A DNA stretch of 64,000 nt from Hyphomicrobiales bacterium. Its GTDB lineage: Bacteria > Pseudomonadota > Alphaproteobacteria > Rhizobiales > Xanthobacteraceae. The notes beneath the pieces were generated by a model, which saw only the letters and a program-made list of their open reading frames with translations, ran no database searches and had not been told where the DNA came from. Shown here piece by piece: positions 34,954 to 43,491 of this stretch; the first letter of the stretch is position 1, and every line of letters begins with the position of its first letter. The position numbers and the translations under genes are program-made. The DNA lies in assembly GCA_017305555.1 (NCBI GenBank), contig JAFKKM010000014.1, forward strand, positions 1-64,000. The letters are read 5' to 3'.

Positions 34954-35778
34954 ATGGAAAGCAAGCTTCCGCGCTTTGACGCCAGCATTCTCGGTGCGGT
35001 CGCCGCCGGTGCGCAGCTTTATGAACTGTCGCACGCGATGGCGCCGTCGATGCCGGTCTATCATCAGCACATCCCGTTCTCCCTGGCACTGCATCGCCGC
35101 CACGGCGATCCGCATCCGGTGAAGCGGGAGGATGGCTCCAGCTTCGCCAATGAAGTGATCGTCACGTCCGGCCATTCCGGCACGCATATCGACGCGCTCG
35201 GCCATTTCTCCCGCAACGGCTGCCTGCATGGTGACGTACGGGTGGCCGATGTCGAGACGCGCGACGGCTACCGCGAACATTCGGTCGCGGATATCCCGCC
35301 GATCATTCAAAGCGCGGTGGTGCTGGACGTTGCCGCCGCCAAGGGCCTCGATTGTCTCGCGCCCGCGCAGGAAATCACCGTCGCCGATATTGAGGCCGCG
35401 CTGGCGTTGAGCGGTGCCGAGGTCAAGCCGGGCGATGCAGTGCTGATCCGCACCGGCTGGTCGAAATATTGGACGGACGCGGAGATGTTCATCGGCCGTC
35501 GCGGTGGAATGCCCGGCCCCGGTGAAAAGGCGACGCGCTGGCTGATCGAGCGCGGTGTGACCTTGATGGGATCGGATACGCCCGGCTTCGAGTGCCTGCC
35601 GACGCCCGGCGTTTCGGTTCACGCGATTCTGCTGGTTGATGCCGGCATTCACATCATCGAGAATCTCAATCTCGAAGAGATCGCCAAAAAGCGTGCGCCG
35701 CGCGCGCTGTTCGTCGCGTTGCCGCTGCGCCTCACCGGCGCGACCGGTTCGCCGATCCGGCCTGTTGCCATCGCGTGA
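34954..35778 (+). CDS. Cyclase-family hydrolase (kynurenine formamidase-like)
   Basis: The 274 aa protein has the zinc-type motif H-S-G-T-H-x-D-x-x-x-H (GHSGTHIDALGH) near residue 71 and later GSDTPGFECLPTPG and a closing LPLRLTGATGSPIRPVAIA, typical of the PF04199 group that includes bacterial kynurenine formamidase and isatin hydrolase. An N-formyl, isatin or lactam substrate would fit the N-containing aromatic theme. A GGGGAG site precedes ATG 34954; an earlier in-frame start lies within the dehydrogenase gene. Confidence 0.9.
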   Translation: MESKLPRFDASILGAVAAGAQLYELSHAMAPSMPVYHQHIPFSLALHRRHGDPHPVKREDGSSFANEVIVTSGHSGTHIDALGHFSRNGCLHGDVRVADVETRDGYREHSVADIPPIIQSAVVLDVAAAKGLDCLAPAQEITVADIEAALALSGAEVKPGDAVLIRTGWSKYWTDAEMFIGRRGGMPGPGEKATRWLIERGVTLMGSDTPGFECLPTPGVSVHAILLVDAGIHIIENLNLEEIAKKRAPRALFVALPLRLTGATGSPIRPVAIA

Positions 35779-35783
35779 CGTAA

Positions 35784-35816
35784 GGCGCGACCTAACTGTC
35801 CACGACAGGCCGCGCC
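35784..35816 (+). terminator. Hairpin after the cyclase gene
   Basis: GGCGCG (35784) pairs with CGCGCC (ending 35816), with an inner CTGTC/GACAG stem, 5 bp after the stop codon. A pyrimidine-rich CTTCTCTC tail follows but no clean T-run, so rho-independent action is only likely. It marks the end of the aromatic island. Confidence 0.4.
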
Positions 35817-35870
35817 GCTTCTCTCGTCCCAGGAAGCCAGACTTGCCGCGGTGGTCACGGTCCGTTATAC

Positions 35871-35884
35871 CTACCAATCGTTAG
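35871..35884. promoter_or_regulatory. CTAAC-N4-GTTAG-like site before the acyl-CoA ligase gene
   Basis: CTACCAATCGTTAG differs at one arm base from the perfect repeat CTAAC-N4-GTTAG. It is 24 bp before the ATG of the ligase gene. The perfect copy is at 43413-43426. Both genes flank the TetR gene at 38048, the likely binding protein. Confidence 0.45.
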
Positions 35885-35908
35885 GGAGACTCACAAGGAC
35901 TAGTTTGC

Positions 35909-37537
35909 ATGTCGCTGGCCGGACGATCCTACAAAGAAGTATGCGAGACCTTTTCCTGGATTATCCCGGAGCGGTTCAACATCGCCGACGCGATCTGCGA
36001 CCGGCATGTCGGTGCGGACCGAACCGCGTTGATCTACGAGACTACGGACGGTGCCGTTACCGATTTCACTTTTGAGGCGCTTCAGGAGCGTTCGCGGCGC
36101 TTGGCGAATGCGCTGTTGGCGCAAGGCATCAATCGCGGCGATCGCATCGGAATCCTGCTGCCGCAATGTCCGGAAGCGCTGATCACGCATCTCGCGGCCT
36201 ATCGGATCGGCGCGATCGCGTTGCCGTTGTTCACGTTGTTTGGGCCGGACGCGCTTGCCTATCGGCTCAATGACAGCGGCGCCAAGGCCGCGGTGTCGAA
36301 CACCGAAGGGATCGAGAAATTGATTCAGTTGCGCGATCAACTGACGGTCAAGCCATTGCTGATCGCGGTCGAGGATCGCGTCGATGGTTCGACGCTCGAA
36401 TGGTCGGCATTGATCGAGGCCGCGTCATCCAGTCACACCACGGTCGCGACCGCCGCAGAAGACCCGGCGATCATCGTCTACACTTCGGGCACGACGGGAA
36501 ATCCGAAGGGCGTGCTGTACGCGCATCGCACTTTGCTTGGCCATATGCCGGGCGTCGAGTTTCCGCATGATTTCTTTCCGCAGCCCGGAGACCGTATGTG
36601 GACGCCGGCAGACTGGGCCTGGGCCGGCGGCTTAATGGACGTCCTGCTGCCGTCGCTGTTCCACGGCATTCCGGTGCTTGCTAAACGTTTGAAGAAATTC
36701 GATCCCGAGGAAGCCTTCTCGTTGATCGGCCGCCACGGCATCCGCAATGCGTTCATGCCGCCGACCGCGCTCAAGATGATGCGCCAGGTGACACGGCCGC
36801 AGGAGCGTTTCTCTTATGCGATGCGTTCGATCGCGAGCGGCGGCGAACGGCTTGGCGAAGAGATGCTAGGTTGGGGCCGCGAAGTCTTCGGCTTCACGAT
36901 GAACGAATTCTACGGTCAGACCGAGGCCAACCTGACAGTGGGCAATTGCGCGTCCATCATGCCGTTGAAGGAAGGATCGATGGGGCGGGCGATGCCCGGC
37001 CACGTGCTCGAGGTGGTGGACGAGGAGGGGCATCCGGTGAAGCCGGGCGAGACCGGGACCATCGCCGTGAAGGCGCCCGACCCGGTGTTTTTCCTGCGTT
37101 ACTGGAATATGCCCGACGCCACCAAGGAGAAATTCCGCAATGGCTGGCTGCTGACCGGCGATACCGGCCATCGTGACGAGGAGGGATACTTCTGGTTCCA
37201 CGGTCGCAATGACGACGTCATCATCTCCGGTGGCTACAGGATCGGGCCGACCGAGATCGAAGATTGCCTGATGCAGCATCCGGCGGTTGCGCTGGTCGCG
37301 GTTGTCGGCGTGCCGGACAGCGTTCGTGGCGAGGTGGTGAAGGCGTTTGTCGTTCCGCGTGCCGGGACGACGGTGGACGATGCCCTTCGGGAAGACATGC
37401 AGCGGTTCGTGAAGGCACGCCTGTCGGCTCATGAATATCCGCGGCAGATCGAAATCCGCGACTCGCTGCCGATGACGATCACCGGGAAAATCCGCCGCAA
37501 GGACCTTCGCGACGAAGCCAATGGAACGACGCCGTGA
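35909..37537 (+). CDS. AMP-forming acyl-CoA synthetase
   Basis: The 542 aa ligase has the P-loop-like motif YTSGTTGNPKG near residue 191, NEFYGQTEAN, the hinge GDTGHRDEEGYFWFHGRNDDVI and the catalytic lysine in ITGKIRRKDLR near the end. It resembles acetyl/medium-chain (ACSM-type) ligases and would activate a free acid with ATP and CoA. As first gene before MaoC, TetR and the carboxylase module it could make isovaleryl-CoA or a related branched acyl-CoA, but substrate choice is inferred. Confidence 0.92.
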   Translation: MSLAGRSYKEVCETFSWIIPERFNIADAICDRHVGADRTALIYETTDGAVTDFTFEALQERSRRLANALLAQGINRGDRIGILLPQCPEALITHLAAYRIGAIALPLFTLFGPDALAYRLNDSGAKAAVSNTEGIEKLIQLRDQLTVKPLLIAVEDRVDGSTLEWSALIEAASSSHTTVATAAEDPAIIVYTSGTTGNPKGVLYAHRTLLGHMPGVEFPHDFFPQPGDRMWTPADWAWAGGLMDVLLPSLFHGIPVLAKRLKKFDPEEAFSLIGRHGIRNAFMPPTALKMMRQVTRPQERFSYAMRSIASGGERLGEEMLGWGREVFGFTMNEFYGQTEANLTVGNCASIMPLKEGSMGRAMPGHVLEVVDEEGHPVKPGETGTIAVKAPDPVFFLRYWNMPDATKEKFRNGWLLTGDTGHRDEEGYFWFHGRNDDVIISGGYRIGPTEIEDCLMQHPAVALVAVVGVPDSVRGEVVKAFVVPRAGTTVDDALREDMQRFVKARLSAHEYPRQIEIRDSLPMTITGKIRRKDLRDEANGTTP

Positions 37538-37579
37538 CCCGCGCCCCGTTGTCGCGACGCCGGATAAAGGAAAGAACTG

Positions 37580-38047
37580 ATGGGACGCTTGTTTGATGAG
37601 TTCAGTGTCGGCCAGCGGTTCGAGACGCCGTCCCGAACGATTACCGAGGCTGACATCGGCACATTCGCCGGCCTGACCGGTGACTACAATCCGGTCCACA
37701 CCGACGAAGTGTTCGCGGCGGCGACCGGCTTCGGCGGTCGGATTGCCCATGGACCGATGGGCATCGGGATCGCGTTCGGCCTTGCCTCACGCCTGGACCT
37801 GATCGACGGCACGGTGGTCGCGTTACTTGGTGTGACCTGGGATTTCAAAGCGCCGATGCGGCCGGGCAGCACGATTCGTGCCTTGATCGAGGTCGTCGAA
37901 ACGCGCAATGTCAGTAACCCGGCGCATGGCCTGCTGGGATTGTCCATTACGCTGGTCGACGAAGCCGGTCAGGCGCTCCAGGAAGGTAGCGCACGCCTCT
38001 TGATGCGGAAGACGCGGCATGAGAAAGCGAAATGGGGCAGCGTTTGA
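37580..38047 (+). CDS. MaoC-like enoyl-CoA hydratase
   Basis: The 155 aa hotdog protein has the R-hydratase motif LTGDYNPVHTDEVFAAATGFGGRIAHG, which carries the catalytic Asp and His. It should hydrate an enoyl-CoA. It lies 42 bp after the ligase and ends right at the TetR gene. A second, more divergent MaoC protein is encoded at 47072. Confidence 0.92.
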   Translation: MGRLFDEFSVGQRFETPSRTITEADIGTFAGLTGDYNPVHTDEVFAAATGFGGRIAHGPMGIGIAFGLASRLDLIDGTVVALLGVTWDFKAPMRPGSTIRALIEVVETRNVSNPAHGLLGLSITLVDEAGQALQEGSARLLMRKTRHEKAKWGSV

Positions 38048-38701
38048 TTGCAAGGAGAGGTGACCATTAGCCAGGCAGTTGCACGGACCGCGAAGGCGTC
38101 CGCCGCCAAATCCGACACTCCGGATCAGAACAGCGGGGCCCGACAAATCCTCAATGCTACGGCATGGTTGCTGCGCCATCGCGGCTACGAGGCGACGACC
38201 ACGCGTGCGATCGCTGAGCGAGTCGGGATCAAGGCCGGCAGCATCTATCACCACTTCCCGTCGAAGGACGCGATCGTCGAGCGGGTGATCAACGAGGGCG
38301 TGCTTCTGGTCCACAAGGCCGTTATGTCGGCGCTGGACGCCCTTCCTAAGAAGGCGACGCCCCGTGATCGCCTGCAAGCCGCGATCAAGGCCCATCTGTT
38401 GTCCTCACTGGAGCACAGCGATTACACCTCGGCGTCGATCCGGGCTTTTGCGTTCCTGCCGCCGGAGTTGCGCAAGACCTGCCGTGTTGAGCGGCGGCGT
38501 TATGAAGATATCTGGCAGCAACTCATGAAGGATGCCTCGGAAGCAGGCTATATCCCCAAGGATGTCTCGCTCGATGCAGCGCGCCTGATGCTGCTCGGTG
38601 CGGTGAACTGGGCCGGCGAATGGTATCGACCGGGACGCGTTCCGATCGACAAGATCGCGACCGACTTTGCGCAGATCGCATTCGGTGCGCGACGGACTTA
38701 G
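38048..38701 (+). CDS. TetR-family regulator with unusual start
   Basis: The product is about 210-217 aa with a TetR helix-turn-helix (RQILNATAWLLRHRGYEATTTRAIAERVGIKAGSIYHHFPSKDAIVERV). No ATG is available before this domain. Options are TTG 38048 (directly after the MaoC stop), GTG 38060 (only 2 nt from its ribosome site) or ATT 38066, which lies 8 nt after AAGGAG. I list the longest frame. It probably controls the surrounding acyl-CoA genes through the CTAAC-N4-GTTAG sites. Confidence 0.88.
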   Translation: MQGEVTISQAVARTAKASAAKSDTPDQNSGARQILNATAWLLRHRGYEATTTRAIAERVGIKAGSIYHHFPSKDAIVERVINEGVLLVHKAVMSALDALPKKATPRDRLQAAIKAHLLSSLEHSDYTSASIRAFAFLPPELRKTCRVERRRYEDIWQQLMKDASEAGYIPKDVSLDAARLMLLGAVNWAGEWYRPGRVPIDKIATDFAQIAFGARRT

Positions 38702-38725
38702 TTTCAGTCTTTGTTGGCTGGCGCC

Positions 38726-41700
38726 CTATTCAGCGGCTTGATGGGTTATTCCGGCATCGGGCCATCGTCCGAGCAGGGTGGCCTGACGCTTGAGAGCATC
38801 CGCCTCAGCCGCCATTTTCACGTGCCCGAAGCCGCGGATGGTGAGCGGCAGGGCCGCGATTTCCATCGCAAGCGCGTGATTTGCCGCATTCAGTTCTCGC
38901 ATGATGCGTGTCCGCAGCAACGTTTCGTATTGCTCGATCATGCGGCGTTCGGACTTCCGCTCGTCCGTGTAGCCGAACGGATCGGCCCAGCTTCCGCGCA
39001 GGAATTTCAGCCTGGCCAGTAGTTTGAACGCCGGCACGACCCAAGCGCCGAACCGCATCTTGCGGGGATGCCCGGTGACCGGATCGCGCCGCGCGAGCAG
39101 CGGCGGCGCCAGATGGAAGGCGAGGGTGCCGCCGTCGAACTGTTCGTTCAGCCGCGCGAGGAAACTGGTTTCGACATGCAGGCGTGCAACTTCGTATTCG
39201 TCCTTGTAGGCCAGCAGCTTGTGAAAGCTGCGCGCGACCGTTGCCGCAAGGTCGGTCGAACCCGGACGAACCTGACCTTCAGCGTTCGCCACGTCGGCAA
39301 CCAGATCGCGGAAGCGGCGCGCGAGGTGTTCGTTCTGATAACGGACCAGTTCGGTCGCCCGGATATCGACGATATCGGCCAACGATGTCGCAAGCGATTG
39401 CTGTGCCGGGCTGGATAGCCGTCCAAGAACGCTATCGGGGTCGGATGCCAGTGCGCGTCCCCAGGCGAAGGCCCGCTTGTTCATGGCCACGGCGGCGCCG
39501 TTCAGTTCGATCGCATGTAGAATGGACGCTTCCGTCAGCGGCACGCGGCCCTTCTGCCAGGCCACGCCGAGCGCCATCATATTGGCGCCGACCGCATCGC
39601 CCAGTAACGCCGTCGCCAGCGCTGATAAATCGGTGAAGGAGGTCTCGGCGCGTGCGGCGATACGGCGTTTCATCGCCGCATCGGGAAACGACAGATCCGG
39701 ATTGGCGGTGAAGTCGCCGGTCATCACCACGTGATCGTTGATCACCGCGATGGCATTTGGTGCGAGCAATCCAAGCACTTCCGGCGTCGCTGCCACTGCG
39801 AGGTCGCAGCCGATCAAGGTCTCGGCTTCGCCGGGCGCAAGGCGCACCGGGCCGATGTCGTCCGAGTTCGCCGCAATACGAACGTGAGTTGTGACTTCGC
39901 CGCCTTTCTGGGCGAGGCCGATCTGATCCATCACCGACGCCATGCGGCCATCGAGATGTGCCGCCATGCCGAGAATAGCGCCGACAGTGACGATGCCGGT
40001 GCCACCGATACCACCCGCGACCAGATTTGCGGGGCGGGATAAATCCAGCAGCGGGGCCGGCACCGCGGGTGGCGCGATCGCGTCGGATTTCGGCTTCTTC
40101 GCGACGCCGCCCTCGATCGTCACGAAGCTCGGGCAAAAGCCATCGACGCAGGTTGCGTCCTGATTGCAGGTGGTCTGATCGATCTGCCGTTTGCGGCCGA
40201 ATTCGGTTTCCAGTGGCACCACGGAGACGCAGTTCGACTTCTTGCCGCAATCGCCGCAGCCCTCGCAAACGGCCTCATTGATGACGATGCGCTTGCCGGC
40301 ATCCGACATCTGGCCACGCTTACGGCGGCGGCGCTTCTCGGCGGCGCAGACCTGATCGTAAATTAGCACCGACACGCCCGGCGTCTCACGCAACGCGCGC
40401 TGCACCGATTCGAGACGATCTCGCGGGTCGACGACAACACCGGACGGCAGCGTTTCGCCACGATGGCGCTCCGGTTCTTCGGCGACGATGCGGATATCGC
40501 GCACGCCCTCGGCCGCGAGTTGCCGCGCGATCTGCGCGACCGTGAATCCGCCCTCCGCGGTCTGGCCACCGGTCATCGCCACAGCGTCGTTGTAGAGCAG
40601 CTTATAGGTGATGGTGACGCCGGCGGCGATCGCGGCGCGGATCGCCAGCAGGCCGGAATGGGCATAGGTGCCGTCGCCCAGATTGACGAAAACATGCTTG
40701 GTACTGGTGAACGACGCTTGCCCGATCCAGCTCGATCCTTCCGCGCCCATTTGCGTGAACGTCGTGGTGTCGCGATCCATCCACTGCGCCATATAGTGGC
40801 AGCCGATGCCGGCGAGTGCGCGACTTCCCTCCGGCACCAATGTCGAGCGATTGTGCGGACAGCCGGAGCAGAAGTAGGGCAGGCGCTTCGCCAGCGCCGG
40901 TTCGATGGCCTCTCCGCTTGCGTCGTCGGAAAGGAAGCGTGACGGCAGTTGATCGCCGAGCCCCAATCCCGCCAAACGCTTGGCGATGACGCGGGCGAGG
41001 TGATCGACGGAAAACGCCGCGCGCGGCGACAGCAGCGGCTGGCCATGTTCGTTGATCTTGCCGACCAGTCGCGGGTTGCGAATGGAATCGCCGGTGAGCA
41101 GAACGCGCGCTACCTGGTCTTCCACCAGCGGGCGCTTTTCCTCGACGATCAAAATCTCTTCGGCATCGCTGCAATGCTCGCGAACGAAATCGGGATCGAG
41201 CGGCCACGGCATTCCGATGGCGCAGAAGCCGATACCCAGTGCTTCGAGCTGATCCAGGTCGAGGCCTAGCATCGAGAGTGCTTGCATCACGTCGAGCCGC
41301 GACTTGCCGACGGTGAGGATCATCAGCCGGCGGCGTTGCGGGCCGGGATCGACAATAGCGCGGTTAAGCCTGTTGGCGCGGCCGAAGGCAATCGCGGCCG
41401 GAAGCCGCAGATCGAACAACCGGCGCTCCTGTTCGAGCGGCGTATCCGGCCAGCGGATCGACACGTCAGTCGGTAGCCCGGCAGGTTGCACGATGTTTGG
41501 CACCACGTCGGCGAGTTCGACCGTGGCAGCGGAATCCATTGTGTCTGCGAGGGCCTTCATGCCGACCCAAAGCCCGGTCGCGCGCGACATCGCCCAGCCG
41601 ATCAGGCCAAAGCGCATCACCTCCGCGACATTGGCCGGGTGCAGTACCGGGATCGACGCATCGAGAAAGGCATAGTCTGATTGCGACGGCAGACTTGCCG

Positions 41701-42163
41701 ATTTGCACGCATGGTCGTCGCCCGCGATCGCCAGCACGCCGCCAAACGGCGCGGTGCCCGCCGCATTGGCGTGCTTGAGCGCGTCGCCCGAACGATCGAC
41801 GCCCGGGCTCTTGGCGTACCAGATCGCGAACACGCCATCTCGCGTCGCGCCGGACGACAGACCAATCTGCTGCGTCCCCCACACGCTGGTGGCGGCGAGG
41901 TCTTCGTTCAATCCTGGCTGAAAGACGACGTCGTCCTGCGCGAGGTGGCGTTTGGCGGACCATAGCTCGCGGTCATAAGTGCCCAGCGGCGAGCCACGAT
42001 AGCCGGAGATAAACCCCGCCGTGTTTAATCCCGCGGCGCGATCGAGACGGCGTTGCATCAGGGGCAGACGCACCAGCGCCTGCACACCGGTCAGGTAGAT
42101 GCGGCCGGTGTCGCGGCTGTATTTGTCATCCAGTGAAATCGACGCGTCGGCTGGATTATTCAT
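38726..42163 (-). CDS. Indolepyruvate ferredoxin oxidoreductase-family protein (2-oxoacid:ferredoxin oxidoreductase, fused)
   Basis: The 1145 aa protein fuses the usual parts: an alpha-type start (TGVQALVRLPLMQRR, GYRGSPLGTYDREL), a TPP-binding middle (YFCSGCPHNRSTLVPEG, AGIGCHYMAQWMDR, NLGDGTYAHSG), a cysteine cluster for Fe-S (CEGCGDCGKKSNC near residue 640) and a gamma-type end (AGGIGGTGIVTVGAILGMAAHL). It would oxidatively decarboxylate an aryl or branched 2-oxoacid to acyl-CoA with reduction of ferredoxin. Being next to an isovaleryl-CoA-dehydrogenase-like gene (7 bp apart), it may stand in for branched-chain 2-oxoacid dehydrogenase. Confidence 0.93.
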   Translation of the reverse strand: MNNPADASISLDDKYSRDTGRIYLTGVQALVRLPLMQRRLDRAAGLNTAGFISGYRGSPLGTYDRELWSAKRHLAQDDVVFQPGLNEDLAATSVWGTQQIGLSSGATRDGVFAIWYAKSPGVDRSGDALKHANAAGTAPFGGVLAIAGDDHACKSASLPSQSDYAFLDASIPVLHPANVAEVMRFGLIGWAMSRATGLWVGMKALADTMDSAATVELADVVPNIVQPAGLPTDVSIRWPDTPLEQERRLFDLRLPAAIAFGRANRLNRAIVDPGPQRRRLMILTVGKSRLDVMQALSMLGLDLDQLEALGIGFCAIGMPWPLDPDFVREHCSDAEEILIVEEKRPLVEDQVARVLLTGDSIRNPRLVGKINEHGQPLLSPRAAFSVDHLARVIAKRLAGLGLGDQLPSRFLSDDASGEAIEPALAKRLPYFCSGCPHNRSTLVPEGSRALAGIGCHYMAQWMDRDTTTFTQMGAEGSSWIGQASFTSTKHVFVNLGDGTYAHSGLLAIRAAIAAGVTITYKLLYNDAVAMTGGQTAEGGFTVAQIARQLAAEGVRDIRIVAEEPERHRGETLPSGVVVDPRDRLESVQRALRETPGVSVLIYDQVCAAEKRRRRKRGQMSDAGKRIVINEAVCEGCGDCGKKSNCVSVVPLETEFGRKRQIDQTTCNQDATCVDGFCPSFVTIEGGVAKKPKSDAIAPPAVPAPLLDLSRPANLVAGGIGGTGIVTVGAILGMAAHLDGRMASVMDQIGLAQKGGEVTTHVRIAANSDDIGPVRLAPGEAETLIGCDLAVAATPEVLGLLAPNAIAVINDHVVMTGDFTANPDLSFPDAAMKRRIAARAETSFTDLSALATALLGDAVGANMMALGVAWQKGRVPLTEASILHAIELNGAAVAMNKRAFAWGRALASDPDSVLGRLSSPAQQSLATSLADIVDIRATELVRYQNEHLARRFRDLVADVANAEGQVRPGSTDLAATVARSFHKLLAYKDEYEVARLHVETSFLARLNEQFDGGTLAFHLAPPLLARRDPVTGHPRKMRFGAWVVPAFKLLARLKFLRGSWADPFGYTDERKSERRMIEQYETLLRTRIMRELNAANHALAMEIAALPLTIRGFGHVKMAAEADALKRQATLLGRWPDAGITHQAAE

Positions 42164-42170
42164 GCGACCC

Positions 42171-43331
42171 TCAAAGCCGCTTCGCGACTTCTTCGAGCAT
42201 GACTTCGGTGGCGCCGCCGCCGATCGATTGGACGCGCGCGTCGCGCGTCATTCGCTCGATCACGCTTTCGCGCATGAAGCCCATACCACCGTGGAACTGA
42301 AGGCAATCGTACATCACGGCGTTGACGAGCTCGCCGCAATAGGCCTTCACCATCGAGACTTCGCGGGTGACGTCACGTCCCTGCGCATCGCCCCAGGCGG
42401 CGGCGTAGACAAGCTGCCGCCCGGCTTCAACCTCCGCTTCGCGCATGGCGATCCGCTGTCGTATGCCCTGCTTGTCCCATAGCGGTGCACCGAACGCCCG
42501 ACGCGTTTTTAGGTAAGCGACCGTCAGATCGAGCGCGGCCTGTGCCTCGCCCATCGCCATCGCGCCGATCACCGTGCGCTCGTTCTGGAAGTTGCGCATG
42601 ATGGCGTAGAAACCCTTGCCCTCTTCGCCGAGCACGGCATCGTGCGGCACCAAGCAATCCTCGAACACCAGTTCGGCGGTATCGGACGAGCGCCAGCCGT
42701 GCTTGTCGAGCGCGCGACTAACGCGAAAGCCCGGCGTTCCTTTCTCAACCAGGAACATGGTGATCGTCTTGCTGCCGCCGGACAGTTCGCCGGTCTTCGC
42801 AGCGATGCAATAAAGATCGGCATGAACGCCGTTGGTGATGAACATCTTGGCGCCGTTCAGCACATAGCCGGCGTCGGTCTTGCGCGCGGTGGTGCGGATG
42901 CCTTTTACGTCGGAGCCTGCATCCGGCTCGGTCACGCCGACCGCGCAGATTGCTTCGCCCGACACGATCTTCGGCATCCATTGTGCTTTCTGCGCTTCGC
43001 TGCCGGCGTTGAACACATGAACCGACGCCATGTCGGTGTGAACCAGCGCCGTGATCGCGAGACCGGAGAAGGTGGAGCGGCCGAGTTCTTCCGCGAACAC
43101 CACGCTCCCCAACGTGTCCATGTTCGATCCGCCGTAGACTTCCGGATAGCGAATGCCGAAGAAGCCCAGCGAGCCCATGCGCCGCAATACCTCGCGGGGG
43201 ATGAAGCCTTGTTGCTCCCACCCGTCGCCGTGCGGCTTGATCTCCTCCTCGACGAAGCGGCGGACCTGATCGCGCAGCATCTCGTGCTCAGCAGTGAAAT
43301 ACGGTGATTGCGTTTGCGCGAGTCCGTTCAT
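42171..43331 (-). CDS. Acyl-CoA dehydrogenase, isovaleryl-CoA-dehydrogenase-like
   Basis: The 386 aa flavoenzyme has AVGVTEPDAGSDVKGIRTTA and YDCLQFHGGMGFMRESVIERMTRDARV. The position of the medium-chain enzyme's catalytic Glu is Gly here (SIGGGATEV), while a Glu in FQNERTVIGA matches the base of isovaleryl- and long-chain-type enzymes. This supports a branched-chain substrate. It is the first gene of a minus-strand pair with the 2-oxoacid oxidoreductase and is divergent from the carboxylase genes across a perfect inverted repeat. Confidence 0.9.
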   Translation of the reverse strand: MNGLAQTQSPYFTAEHEMLRDQVRRFVEEEIKPHGDGWEQQGFIPREVLRRMGSLGFFGIRYPEVYGGSNMDTLGSVVFAEELGRSTFSGLAITALVHTDMASVHVFNAGSEAQKAQWMPKIVSGEAICAVGVTEPDAGSDVKGIRTTARKTDAGYVLNGAKMFITNGVHADLYCIAAKTGELSGGSKTITMFLVEKGTPGFRVSRALDKHGWRSSDTAELVFEDCLVPHDAVLGEEGKGFYAIMRNFQNERTVIGAMAMGEAQAALDLTVAYLKTRRAFGAPLWDKQGIRQRIAMREAEVEAGRQLVYAAAWGDAQGRDVTREVSMVKAYCGELVNAVMYDCLQFHGGMGFMRESVIERMTRDARVQSIGGGATEVMLEEVAKRL

Positions 43332-43412
43332 TTGTGATCTTCCTCATCGATCCAGACGGATCGGCTTCCGAGCGACAGCCGAGTACAATGTCCGGATTTC
43401 CCGCTTCCCTAT

Positions 43413-43426
43413 CTAACAGTTGTTAG
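43413..43426. promoter_or_regulatory. Perfect CTAAC-N4-GTTAG inverted repeat in a divergent promoter region
   Basis: CTAACA-GT-TGTTAG is a perfect 14 bp inverted repeat between the divergent acyl-CoA dehydrogenase (start 43331) and carboxylase (start 43492) genes. It could control both directions. A near-copy stands before the ligase at 35871, so a common TetR operator is likely. Confidence 0.55.
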
Positions 43427-43491
43427 GTATAAGGCATCGCGAGACTGACCGCAAGCCGGGCCAGGGCGATCCACCGGCTGGAAGGGGCACG

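Noticed and set aside
33270-34988. 572-codon minus-strand frame opposite the aldehyde dehydrogenase gene
   Set aside because: It is antisense to a gene with a complete catalytic set and ribosome site; its Arg/His-rich composition is typical of the mirror frame of GC-rich coding DNA.
43420-43491. Longer N terminus for the carboxylase beta subunit
   Set aside because: This extension would run through the operator repeat; ATG 43492 has a ribosome site and matches the usual protein start.
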